Source: Halarsenatibacter sp964462585 (GTDB taxonomy: Bacteria; Bacillota; Halanaerobiia; Halanaerobiales; Halarsenatibacteraceae). Taken from it: DNA of 15,457 nt. The stretch covers positions 1-15,457 of the forward strand of contig CAYXAK010000045.1 in NCBI GenBank assembly GCA_964462585.1, written 5' to 3'. The notes beneath the pieces were generated by a model. That model did no database searches and had not been told where the DNA came from. It worked only from the letters and a program-made list of their open reading frames with translations. Positions 1-7,571 of the stretch are shown piece by piece. Every line of letters starts with the position of its first letter. Position 1 is the stretch's first letter. The translations under genes were made by a program, and so were the position numbers.

Positions 1-1455
1 GGCCACAGCTGCTATCTCAAAGCCTTCCCGGCGGGCCGTATCAGCTGTTATGGGGCCTATGGCCGCACCTCTCAGGCCGGAGTTAACCTCGATACCTTCC
101 GCCTCCAGCTGCTCTTTCAGGCAGGAGGCCGTGGAAGAGCTGGTAAAGGTTATAAGATCGTATTTTCCTGCCGCCAGATCCTCGCTCACATCAGGCGGGA
201 GCTCAGCGGCCTCTGTCCGGTAAGCTTCTATCTCATCGACCTCACGGCCCTCTTTTTCCAGGCCTCCGGCCAGAAGCTCACGGGCACTGAGAGTCCGGGG
301 CAGAAGAATTTTATCTCCCCTTTCACTTCTCGCCAGCAGACCCTCCAGCACCTCTTCGGCCACAAATTCATCGGGCACAAAGTCGACTCTAAGCCCTTTT
401 TCCTCCAGGCTGCCGGCAGTCCTGGAGCCTATGGCGGCCAGTTTCAGACCGGCCAGATTTCTCACATCTATCTTCAGCTCCTTCATTCTCCGCCAGAAAT
501 ATCTTACACCGTTCTGGCTGGTCAAGACCAGCCAGTCATAGCTGCCGATATCCTCCAGCGCCCTGTCCAGTTTTGCAAAGCTCTCCGGAGCTGTGATATT
601 TATGGCAGGGGCTTCCCGCACGACCGCTCCAGCCCCTTCCAGCATCTCCGTCAGCCCTCTGTTCTGGTGTGAGGGGCGGGTGTTGAGAATGCGCAGGTTC
701 CGCAGCGGCTGTCTGTGGCGCCAGCCCTTTGCTTTTCCTCTCCCGGCCACCTCTCCCACCACAATTACAGCCGGTGGGGAAACACAGTCCTGGCGGACCA
801 GCATGCCGGCCTCATCCAGTGTGGTGAAAAATGAACGCTGTTCGGGACAGGTCCCCATCTCAATCAGGGCCACAGGAGTATCAGCGGCCATTCCCCCGTC
901 CATCAGCTTCCTGCTGATGCGGGGCAGATTGCCCACCCCCATCAAAAATATAAGTGTGCCGGCACCTCCGGCCAGATGCTCCCATTCATGGCTGCTCTCA
1001 TCTTTATCGGGGTCCTCGTGACCGGTTATAACCGTCACAGATGAGGAGACATTCCTCTCCGTGGCGGGAATGCCGGCATAGGCCGGGACGGCCAGGGCAG
1101 ATGTGATGCCCGGAACCACCTGATAGGGCACACCGTGGCGGCGAAGATGATCAGCTTCTTCACCACCGCGCCCAAATAAAAAAGGATCACCACCCTTGAG
1201 CCTGACCACTTTCTCTCCTTTACTGGCTTTTTCCACCATGAGTTCATTGATCTCCACCTGGGTGAGGCTGTGATCGCCCGGCTTTTTGCCGGCATATATC
1301 AACTCACAATCCTCATCGGTATGATTTAAAAGTGCGGTCTCTATCAGCCGATCATAGATGACTGTCTGTGCCTGGTTCAAAAGCTTACGCCCCCGGCAGG
1401 TGATGAGACCGGGATCACCGGGGCCTCCGCCGACCAGAAAAACTTCTCCTGACAT
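1..1455 (-). CDS. cobA-hemD: Uroporphyrinogen-III C-methyltransferase / uroporphyrinogen-III synthase fusion (CobA-HemD), 3' end cut by window
   Basis: This is a two-domain cytosolic enzyme. HemD cyclises hydroxymethylbilane to uroporphyrinogen III, and CobA methylates it twice with SAM to precorrin-2, the branch point to B12 and siroheme. The frame is open from ATG 1455 to the window edge, giving 485 residues. Residues 1-250 are a tetrapyrrole methylase: GGGPGDPGLIT near the start, IYDRLI, RLKGGDPFLFGRGGEE and VVPGITSA. From about 255 the HemD domain follows: NTRPSHQNRGL, DWLVLTSQNGV, LAAIGSRTAGSL, LITFTSSSTAS and AAIGPITADTARREG. The last motif normally lies near the HemD C-terminus, so probably only a couple of dozen residues are missing. 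The ATG follows a GAGGAGGAG site inside the end of hemC, 2 bases after the hemC stop. The fusion is common in Clostridia. Identity is very secure; only the missing end is unknown. Confidence 0.95.
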   Translation of the reverse strand, partial: MSGEVFLVGGGPGDPGLITCRGRKLLNQAQTVIYDRLIETALLNHTDEDCELIYAGKKPGDHSLTQVEINELMVEKASKGEKVVRLKGGDPFLFGRGGEEADHLRRHGVPYQVVPGITSALAVPAYAGIPATERNVSSSVTVITGHEDPDKDESSHEWEHLAGGAGTLIFLMGVGNLPRISRKLMDGGMAADTPVALIEMGTCPEQRSFFTTLDEAGMLVRQDCVSPPAVIVVGEVAGRGKAKGWRHRQPLRNLRILNTRPSHQNRGLTEMLEGAGAVVREAPAINITAPESFAKLDRALEDIGSYDWLVLTSQNGVRYFWRRMKELKIDVRNLAGLKLAAIGSRTAGSLEEKGLRVDFVPDEFVAEEVLEGLLARSERGDKILLPRTLSARELLAGGLEKEGREVDEIEAYRTEAAELPPDVSEDLAAGKYDLITFTSSSTASCLKEQLEAEGIEVNSGLRGAAIGPITADTARREGFEIAAVA

Positions 1456-1457
1456 AT

Positions 1458-1965
1458 TCACTCCTCCTCTTCCAGCAGTTCGNNNNNNNNNNNNNNNNNN
1501 NNNNNNNNNNNNNNNNNNNNNNNNNNNNNNNNNNNNNNNNNNNNNNNNNNNNNNNNNNNNNNNNNNNNNNNNNNNNNNNNNNCCCAGCACGGCACCTTCC
1601 GGCAGTTCCTCCAGCGAACCGAAGCCTGGTGCCACCAGCACATCGCGGGGATCTGCGCGCAGAGGCAGTGCTGCCAGCCTGAGATCCTCAGGCATATCAG
1701 TGGGAACATCCTTGAGGCTGTGCACTGCCATATCTATCTCCTCTGCGAGCAGCGCCTTCTCTATCTCCTTAAGAAAAACCCCCTTGCCCTCTATCCGGGC
1801 CAGGGGTCTATCCAGAATTCTATCTCCGGTGGTCTCTATCTCTTTAAGCCTGACATCAGGCCCTGCTTCCCGCAGATTTTTCTCCAGTTTTTCCTGTATC
1901 TCCCGGGCCTGAACCAGAGCCAGTTTGCTGGAACGGGTACCTATTATGATGCTCTGTCTCTTCAA
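1458..1965 (-). CDS. hemC: Hydroxymethylbilane synthase (porphobilinogen deaminase), interrupted by a scaffold gap
   Basis: The enzyme polymerises four porphobilinogens to hydroxymethylbilane in the cytosol. The first 127 residues (1583-1965) are clear: IIIGTRSSKLALVQA, the GKGVFLKEIE segment near 60-69, and AVHSLKDVPTDMP at 80-92, whose D86 matches the family's catalytic Asp. The frame then enters 100 N. Beyond the gap only the last residues ELLEEEE and the stop (1458-1460) remain. The family is usually about 300-310 residues, so roughly 170, including the loop with the cofactor-binding Cys, are missing and the true gap is probably near 0.5 kb. The start is TTG at 1965, overlapping the stop of the upstream gene as TTGA, with GAGGAG about 5 bases before it. 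No decay is visible; the break is technical. Confidence 0.93.
1483..1582. other. Assembly gap (100 N) inside hemC
   Basis: There are exactly 100 N, the usual placeholder for a gap of unknown size. I see no matching sequence on the two sides. Because about 170 HemC residues are unaccounted for, the real missing DNA is probably around 500 bases. Confidence 0.97.
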
Positions 1966-2648
1966 GATATCTCCTCATTCCCTTCTAAGCCTTCTAAATC
2001 TTTCAGCTCAATTTCCGGTTCCTCAGACAGCAGATCTCTCACTTCCCGCAGCACCTCTTCATATCTATCGTCTTTCAGCAGATCATGTATTTTTTCACCG
2101 CCCAGATCCAAAAACAGCTGCCTTCTACGCTCAGGGGGCAGCCTGTTTTTTATCGCGGATCTGAGGTCATCCAGAAGCTCAAGATAGCGGGTGAAGCCTG
2201 AGCCATATTCCTCCTGCAGATTCTTTCTGATGGTGGCCGATAGGGCAGGGCTGGCCCCATCCGTGCACACAGCCAGCTGCAGCGGGCTGCGGTTTACGCG
2301 GGCCGGAACGATAAAATTGGAGAGCTCCCTGTCATCAACTACATTTACCAGAATATTATTCTCCCTGGCATCCTCATATACCCGGCGGTTTGTGCTGCGG
2401 GAGGAGGTGGCTGCAATCACCAGATCATGTCCCTCTATATCCCGGGAACTATAGCCGCGCTGGAGATGGATTATCTCTTCTCTCTGCTTGAGCTCTCGGG
2501 TTTCTGCGGCCAGCTCAGGGCTGACCAGTGTCACCTCAGCTCCGGCCTCGATCAGGCTTCTGATTTTGCGGGCGGCCACCTCTCCTCCGCCCACCATCAG
2601 ACAGGAGCTTTTATCCAGATCGAGAAAAAGGGGATAATAATTTGCCAA
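1962..2648 (-). CDS. sirC: Precorrin-2 dehydrogenase (CysG N-terminal / Met8 / SirC family)
   Basis: This enzyme oxidises precorrin-2 to sirohydrochlorin with NAD+. Some family members also chelate metal. The 228-residue protein opens with YYPLFLDLDKSSCLMVGGGEVAARKI, abbreviated here to the Rossmann motif VGGGEVAARKI (19-29). Next come NVVDDRELSNFIVPARV near 102-117 and CTDGASPALSATIR near 128-141. D105 aligns with the catalytic Asp of CysG (D104), and S133 with its phosphoserine position. The start is TTG at 2648 with GGAGG 9 bases upstream; no ATG fits the conserved N-terminus. It lies 63 bp after hemA and its stop overlaps the hemC TTG. The C-terminal 30 residues are very acidic. As CbiX is present for cobalt, this protein probably serves mainly as the dehydrogenase (inference). 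The CysG methylase half is absent because CobA is separate. Confidence 0.92.
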   Translation of the reverse strand: MANYYPLFLDLDKSSCLMVGGGEVAARKIRSLIEAGAEVTLVSPELAAETRELKQREEIIHLQRGYSSRDIEGHDLVIAATSSRSTNRRVYEDARENNILVNVVDDRELSNFIVPARVNRSPLQLAVCTDGASPALSATIRKNLQEEYGSGFTRYLELLDDLRSAIKNRLPPERRRQLFLDLGGEKIHDLLKDDRYEEVLREVRDLLSEEPEIELKDLEGLEGNEEIS

Positions 2649-2695
2649 AATACAATTCCTCCAGTATAGATAGGATACAGTTAGTTTATTTTAGC

Positions 2696-2723
2696 TTCTA
2701 TCAGCCAGGTTCTAGCAGCCAGA
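2696..2723. repeat. Two 14-bp imperfect tandem repeats at the hemA stop
   Basis: On the plus strand, TTCTATCAGCCAGG (2696-2709) is followed directly by TTCTAGCAGCCAGA (2710-2723), with 12 of 14 bases equal. The second unit contains the hemA stop codon (2712-2714). It looks like a short slippage duplication just past the gene end. No function is evident. Confidence 0.7.
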
Positions 2724-4016
2724 TCCATCATCCAGATTAAAGAGCTCTGAGACAAGGTCCAGAACTTCGCCATTTTCGCCGCAGCCACTGTCTGACAGCA
2801 GTTTCTGCATCTCCACCACGGGATCGTGCAGAATTTTTTTGGCGATCTGCCTGCTCAGTTCTTCGATGATCTCCTTCTGCTCCGGTGTGAGTGAGCCGCG
2901 GCTTTCCTCAAGGCGGTTGATTGCCCTCTTCATCTCGGCCTCTCTGATCTCCTCACCCTTTTTCTTAAGATCGGCGATAACCGGTGCTGCCTCTCTCCGC
3001 TCTTTCCAGCATCTGTAATCACTGCATTCTTCCTCTATGATACCGGCCACATCCTGTAAAGCCCTCTCCCTTTCCTCCAGGCCTTCATCGATCACGTCCT
3101 CCAGCTCATCGAGTTTATAGAGGTTAACTCCGTCGAGGCTCTCAAGCTGCGGGTCTATATCCCGGGGTACAGCCAGATCTATAAGCAGCTGGCCTGAGCT
3201 TCTCTCCCCCAGGGCCGGGCCGTGTTTATCCTTCATTATCACATAATGGGGGGCGGCGGTACAGCTGATTATGATATCGAACTCACCTATGACTTCCGGC
3301 AGCTTCTCTATCTCCACAGCACTGCCACCAATCTTATCGGCCAGCCGCCGGGATCTCTCATAGCTGCGGTTGGCGATGGCCGGGGAAGAAACGCCCCTTT
3401 CCAGCAGATTTTTGCTGACAGTTCTGCCCATATCACCCGCACCCAGAACCAGCAGGCTGCAGTCCTCCAGGCCGCCGAGGTGTTTGCGGGCTTTTTCCAC
3501 CGCGGCATAACCTATGGAAGCGGCATGCTCCGATATCTCCGTCTCACTCCGGGCTCTTTTGCCCGTCTTCAGGGCTCTGTTGAAAGCTTCGTGCAGATAT
3601 GTATCACAGCATTCTTCCTCACAGGCCCTGCCGTAGGCATCTTTCACCTGTTTTAAGACTTCAACCTCACCCTTAACCATGGAATCTGCTCCACAGGCAA
3701 CATTAAAGAGGTGCTCAACGGCTTCCTGGCCGCTGTAACTGTAGAGAGAATTCTCCACCTCTTCCGGCCTGCGGGCTTTCTCCAGCAGATAGCGTCTGGC
3801 TGATTCCCGGCTCCTATCGGGCCGGGTGGTGCTCAGATAGATTTCACAGCGATTGCAGGTGGCCAGCACCACACTGCCTTCATTGCAGTGTTTCCCCCGG
3901 AGATGCCTGACGGCCTGGCTGCGCTCCTTTGTGGTCAGGGCCACCATCTCACGCACATCCAGAGGCGCTGTTTTATGGTTGAGTCCCACACAGATAATCT
4001 CATTTTTCCTGCTCAC
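2712..4016 (-). CDS. hemA: Glutamyl-tRNA reductase
   Basis: The enzyme reduces glutamyl-tRNA(Glu) with NADPH to glutamate-1-semialdehyde, the first committed step of C5-pathway tetrapyrrole synthesis. The 434-residue length is normal. Motifs in order: VGLNHKTAPLDVRE (10-23), LATCNRCEIY with catalytic C54, GADSMVKGEVEVL near 109-121, the NADPH-binding GAGDMGRTV (192-200), SCTAAPHYVI, DLAVPRDIDP, and a helical C-terminal dimerisation region. The start is GTG at 4016, chosen because it gives the conserved N-terminus; GGGGG lies 7 bases upstream. It follows cbiJ after a 44-bp spacer with a small hairpin (4041-4062). It is placed to supply precursor to the B12 operon and perhaps to heme or siroheme. 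A haem-responsive degron cannot be judged from sequence alone. Confidence 0.96.
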   Translation of the reverse strand: MSRKNEIICVGLNHKTAPLDVREMVALTTKERSQAVRHLRGKHCNEGSVVLATCNRCEIYLSTTRPDRSRESARRYLLEKARRPEEVENSLYSYSGQEAVEHLFNVACGADSMVKGEVEVLKQVKDAYGRACEEECCDTYLHEAFNRALKTGKRARSETEISEHAASIGYAAVEKARKHLGGLEDCSLLVLGAGDMGRTVSKNLLERGVSSPAIANRSYERSRRLADKIGGSAVEIEKLPEVIGEFDIIISCTAAPHYVIMKDKHGPALGERSSGQLLIDLAVPRDIDPQLESLDGVNLYKLDELEDVIDEGLEERERALQDVAGIIEEECSDYRCWKERREAAPVIADLKKKGEEIREAEMKRAINRLEESRGSLTPEQKEIIEELSRQIAKKILHDPVVEMQKLLSDSGCGENGEVLDLVSELFNLDDGSGC

Positions 4017-4040
4017 AATCTAACCCCCATACCTTTACTC

Positions 4041-4062
4041 AACTTATTCCACTGCATAAGTT
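4041..4062 (-). other. 7-bp inverted repeat (hairpin) between cbiJ and hemA
   Basis: AACTTAT (4041-4047) and ATAAGTT (4056-4062) are perfect inverted arms around an 8-base loop. In transcript sense the hairpin falls between the cbiJ stop and the hemA ribosome site. No U-tract follows, so a Rho-independent terminator is unlikely. It could be an mRNA processing or stability element, or chance in an AT-rich spacer. Confidence 0.5.
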
Positions 4063-4065
4063 ATT

Positions 4066-4821
4066 CTATATTGAATGATTTAATCCTTCCTGCAGCTGTT
4101 CCATATTCTGCACTTTCACAGGATAGTCAAATTCCGGCCTGTCGATCAAAATGACGGGGATGCCGATTCTATCAGCGGCTTCCAGTTTTTCCTTAACTCC
4201 ACCGCTGCTGCCGCTGGCCTTTGTGACCAGAGCGTCGATATCATAATCCCTGCAGATGACCTCGTTCATCTCCCGGCTGAAAGGCCCCTTCATGGCGATG
4301 ACATTCCCGGCGTTAAGACCGCTCTCCAGAGTCCGGCGCAAAAATTCCGGCCGGGGTAAAATTCGCACAAAAACCCTTCTTTCCGCCTCTTTTAAAGTAT
4401 CCGTAAATTCCCGCAGATGACCGCTGCCGGTGGTGAGCAGAATCCGCTCATGGCGGGAAGCGGCTGCAGCCGCCTCCTCATAATCTTCGACCTCCACCAC
4501 ACTCACATCGGCCGGATATTCCACCCGCGGCCTTTCAAATCTGATATATTCGACATTCAGATCACCGGAGACATCCAGGGCCAGTGAGGTGATCTCCGAG
4601 GCAAAGGGATGTGTGGCATCGATTATCATATCTATATCACTATCCCTTAACAATTCAGACAGGCTCTCAGCTGTGAATTTTTGCTGTATAACTTCCACAT
4701 CACAGCCGGAGAGCAGGCCGGCACCATAGGAACTGGTGACCGTGACCAGAATTTCCATATCATCAGCCAGCTTTTCTGCTATCAGGCGCGCCTCCTCAGT
4801 TCCTCCCAGCACCATAATCAC
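4066..4821 (-). CDS. cbiJ: Cobalt-precorrin-6A reductase
   Basis: CbiJ reduces cobalt-precorrin-6A to 6B using a nicotinamide cofactor. The 251-residue protein has the family's N-terminal MVLGGTEEARLIAEKL, then SSYGAGLL, IIDATHPFASE near 66-76, LTTGSGHLREF, AMKGPFSREMNEVI and VTKASGSSGGVKEKLEAA near its C-terminal third, ending with VILIDRPEF. The start is GTG at 4821, overlapping the cbiH stop as GTGA, with AGGGG 9 bases before it; an ATG two codons later (4815) is the alternative. It is the last corrin-ring gene before the hem genes. Length and motifs are complete. Confidence 0.94.
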   Translation of the reverse strand: MIMVLGGTEEARLIAEKLADDMEILVTVTSSYGAGLLSGCDVEVIQQKFTAESLSELLRDSDIDMIIDATHPFASEITSLALDVSGDLNVEYIRFERPRVEYPADVSVVEVEDYEEAAAAASRHERILLTTGSGHLREFTDTLKEAERRVFVRILPRPEFLRRTLESGLNAGNVIAMKGPFSREMNEVICRDYDIDALVTKASGSSGGVKEKLEAADRIGIPVILIDRPEFDYPVKVQNMEQLQEGLNHSI

Positions 4822-5567
4822 AGCTCATAACCCCTGGGTGTTATCATCCTGGCACTTTTTTGGGGCCTCGCTCCAGATCCGGCTCCGGCCACAAATGTCC
4901 TGGAATTTCCAATAATGACCGCTGTGAGCATATCGATCTCATAATCGAGCATATGCTCAAGATCGGTGATAGTTTTTTCCTCCCGGCCCCTTTTGGCACT
5001 TCTCACAATGCCCACCGGTGTTTTCCCGGAACGATACTCAGTAAAAATATCGCGCGCTATCTTAATATGTTCCCGGCGCTGACTGCTGGCCGGATTATAG
5101 AGCACAGCTATTAGATCGGCTGCAGCCGCATTTTTCAGCCTGGTCTCGATCTTCTCCCAGGGTGTCAAAAGATCGCTGAGGCTGATCACCGCCCTGTCGT
5201 GCATGAGTGGTGCTCCCAGGCTGGCTGCCGCTGCATTTCCCGCTGTTATTCCCGGGAGGATGTTAGCTTCCAGATCGCTTTCCCGTTCCTCGAGCATTTC
5301 CAGCACGAGCCCGGCCATACCGTAGATGCCGGGATCACCGCTGCTGATGACGGCCACCGAACTGCCCTCTTCAGCTCTTTCTATGGCCTTTCCGGCTCTT
5401 TTCTTCTCCTGGCCCATACCGCTGACTATTCTCTCCTGGTCATCCTCCAGCAGTGGTTCCACAAGCTCCATATAGGTGCTGTAGCCGGCAATGACCTCCA
5501 CCTCCTGCAGAAGATGATAGGCTTTGAGGCTCATATGTTCTATATCACCGGGGCCGATACCGATCAC
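4818..5567 (-). CDS. cbiH: Cobalt-factor III C17-methyltransferase (precorrin-3B C17-methyltransferase family)
   Basis: CbiH methylates C17 and drives ring contraction with delta-lactone formation to cobalt-precorrin-4. I chose GTG 5567, which gives 249 residues beginning with the SAM-binding IGIGPGDIEHMSLKA. It overlaps the cbiG stop as GTGA and has GGAGG 10 bases upstream. A longer frame reaches back to 5669 but only reads over the end of cbiG. Further motifs: AGYSTYMELV, ISSGDPGIYGMAGLV, LPGITAGNAAAASLGAPLMHD, and SLSDLLTPWEKIETRL followed by LYNPASSQRREH. These are diagnostic for CbiH/CobJ. There is no ferredoxin-like extension as seen in some CbiH60 proteins. The gene is complete. Confidence 0.95.
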   Translation of the reverse strand: MIGIGPGDIEHMSLKAYHLLQEVEVIAGYSTYMELVEPLLEDDQERIVSGMGQEKKRAGKAIERAEEGSSVAVISSGDPGIYGMAGLVLEMLEERESDLEANILPGITAGNAAAASLGAPLMHDRAVISLSDLLTPWEKIETRLKNAAAADLIAVLYNPASSQRREHIKIARDIFTEYRSGKTPVGIVRSAKRGREEKTITDLEHMLDYEIDMLTAVIIGNSRTFVAGAGSGARPQKSARMITPRGYEL

Positions 5568-6813
5568 ATGGAGAGATCCTCCACCACAGCTATCGTCACA
5601 CCCTGAAAAGCTCTCTTGCTCAAAATCAAATCTCCTTTTTCCGCCGCTGCCATCGCTGCCGGTTCGCATACTCCACCAACTCCTATTTTTTCTTTTACGA
5701 AATTTGATGTGCTGTAAATTTCTTCTGACCTCTCGAGCTCCTGAACTATACCCTCCCGATCGATAACCTGCAGGGGCAGCCCTAAATCTCCAGCAGCCCC
5801 TTTTATGCCCTCTTCATCTGCCTTGATATCGGCTGTAGCCAGGGCTTTAAAAGCCCCCGGTCTGAGTTCCAGTTCCTGTTGAGCTTTCTTTAGGGCCCCG
5901 AGCACTCTTTCCTTTTCTATACCGCGCCTGGCCCCGATGCCCGCTATGAGATTGCCCGGTATGAGCTGAATTAAGCGTCCATTTTCTCTTTTCTCCTGCA
6001 AATACCCCTCGCCTNNNNNNNNNNNNNNNNNNNNNNNNNNNNNNNNNNNNNNNNNNNNNNNNNNNNNNNNNNNNNNNNNNNNNNNNNNNNNNNNNNNNNN
6101 NNNNNNNNNNNNNNCAAATTTTCTCCGGAGGGGCTGAAATCTTTGAGCCTCACATCTTCTTCCAGCAGGCTGAGTTCCGGTTTTTTCTCCCCGTCTAAGG
6201 CTGTTATCAAATCCCTGTATTCACTTCTCTCACACCATATCTCTATCTTAATATCATCGCTCAACAGGGCGGAGTTGGCCTTCTTCAGGCTTTCAAAAGG
6301 CCTGAGCTGCCAGCCCAGCTCCTCTGCCAGCAGATCGAAGGCCAGCCTGCCCCGGACATCTGTGGCTGTGGTGATCACAGCCTCTGCCTCCAGAATAGAG
6401 GCCACCTGCCGGCTCAATCTGTTGGCACCGCCCACATGTCCCGAGAGGGCACTTATTGCGTATCTGCCGGCCTCATCGACCACAACCACAGCCGGATCGG
6501 TGCGTTTATCCTCAAGCCAGGGTGATACTGTTCTCACCACTATGCCCAGGGCCATGATGCAGATTATACCCTCATACTCTGCCATCAGCTCGCCTATCTT
6601 CTCGCCCAGAAATCCCCGATAAAAATATTCGACTGGCCCGGCGGATCTGCTTTCCCGAGAGGTGTCCGCTGCCACTCCGTCAGCTGCTGCAGAGTTTTCG
6701 TTCTCCGGGCTGAATTTTGGCGGCAGGTAAATATCGAGCCCATCCAGCTGAGACTGCAGGTATCGGGCCAGACTGCGGCCGGAAGGAGTTACCGCCACTG
6801 CCGCCAGCTTCAA
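5564..6813 (-). CDS. cbiG: Cobalt-precorrin-5A hydrolase, interrupted by a scaffold gap
   Basis: CbiG opens the delta-lactone of cobalt-precorrin-5A, releasing acetaldehyde. The N-terminal part (6115-6813, 233 residues) contains FLGEKIGELM, IICIMALGIVVRTVSP, DPAVVVVDEAGRYAISALSG followed by HVGGANRLSRQV, and TTATDVRGRLAFDLLAEELGW. After the gap the frame is open from the edge (GEGYLQEKRENG...) through LIPGNLIAGIGARRG, ADEEGIKGAA, YSTSNFVKEKIGVGGVCEPA and SKRAFQGVTIAVV to TGA 5564. This is the CbiG C-terminal (CobE-like) domain, about 150 residues. The parts total about 383 residues, already near family length, so little is missing. An unusual Ala/Ser/Glu-rich stretch (about 40-60) interrupts the N-terminal domain. 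The start is TTG 6813, overlapping the cbiF stop as TTGA. The two halves should be read as one gene. Confidence 0.92.
6015..6114. other. Assembly gap (100 N) inside cbiG
   Basis: There are exactly 100 N between the CbiG core and its C-terminal domain. No duplicated flanks are visible. The coding sequence on both sides already sums to a normal CbiG length, so the true gap is probably short. Confidence 0.97.
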
Positions 6814-7568
6814 GAGCTGTCTCCCTCTCTGTAACCGTGGCTGAAGCTGCTGTCATAGAGCTTTGATCTGCCGTGTTCGCCTTCTATGAACTCCCCCACA
6901 AGTATGAGGGCGGTGCTGTCTATTCCCGCTTTCTTTACCCGGCCGGCGATATTATCCAGCCTGCCCCTTACCGCTCTTTCCTCCGGCCAGGAAGCTTTTT
7001 CCACCACCGCCGCCGGCGTATCGGCGGGATATTCTTTCTGCAGCTTTTCCACAACTTCTTCTATCATATGCACGCTCAAAAATATGGCCATGGAGGTATT
7101 ATGTGAGGCCAGCCGCTCCAGGCTCTCGCTCTCCGGAACCGGTGTTCTCCCCTCCATCCTGGTCAGGATAAGAGTCTGGGGACCATCGGGCTGTGTGAAT
7201 TCCCGGCCCAGTGTGCTGGCCGCCGCCTGGAAGGAGCTGACACCCGGTATAATCTCACAGGTGATATCGCGCTTCTTTAGATAATCGATCTGCTCCTGCA
7301 GGGCACCGTAGAGAGCGGGGTCGCCTGTGTGGAGTCTGACGACCAGATCTTCTCTCTCCAGGGCAGCCTCGATTTTCTCCATGATCTCATCCAGATCCAT
7401 CCCCGCACTGTCATATATTTCAGCCTCATCGGTATAATCCAGCAGTTCGGGATTGACAAGTGAGCCGGCATAGATGACCAGATCAGCCGCCTCCAGCAGT
7501 TTTTTGCCCCTGACCGTCAGCAGCTCCGGATCTCCCGGACCTGCACCGACAAAATAGACTTTACCCAT
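6810..7568 (-). CDS. cbiF: Cobalt-precorrin-4 C11-methyltransferase
   Basis: CbiF is a SAM-dependent methylase acting at C11 to give cobalt-precorrin-5A. The protein is 252 residues. Motifs: MGKVYFVGAGPGDPELLTVRG at the start (SAM site), VIYAGSLVNPELL near 31-43, VVRLHTGDPALYGALQEQID near 76-95, IIPGVSSFQAAAS near 105-117, EFTQPDGPQTLILTRMEGRTP, and a final LILVGEFIEG. AGSLVNPELL and HTGDPALYGA separate CbiF/CobM from the other methylases in the cluster. ATG 7568 follows GGAG by 8 bases and lies 3 bases after the cbiL stop. The C-terminal tail (SKLYDSSFSHGY) is typical of the family. The gene is complete. Confidence 0.95.
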   Translation of the reverse strand: MGKVYFVGAGPGDPELLTVRGKKLLEAADLVIYAGSLVNPELLDYTDEAEIYDSAGMDLDEIMEKIEAALEREDLVVRLHTGDPALYGALQEQIDYLKKRDITCEIIPGVSSFQAAASTLGREFTQPDGPQTLILTRMEGRTPVPESESLERLASHNTSMAIFLSVHMIEEVVEKLQKEYPADTPAAVVEKASWPEERAVRGRLDNIAGRVKKAGIDSTALILVGEFIEGEHGRSKLYDSSFSHGYREGDSS

Positions 7569-7571
7569 CTT

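Noticed and set aside
593..1021. Long plus-strand open frame opposite cobA-hemD
   Set aside because: Antisense shadow of a well-supported gene; Ser/Pro/Arg-rich translation with no family features. The same holds for the other plus-strand frames (for example 13049-13663, 3222-3656, 6143-6622).
5568..5669. 34-residue N-terminal extension of CbiH
   Set aside because: It only reads over cbiG in another frame, is Gly/Ser-rich and unlike the family; GTG 5567 has a good ribosome site and a GTGA overlap.
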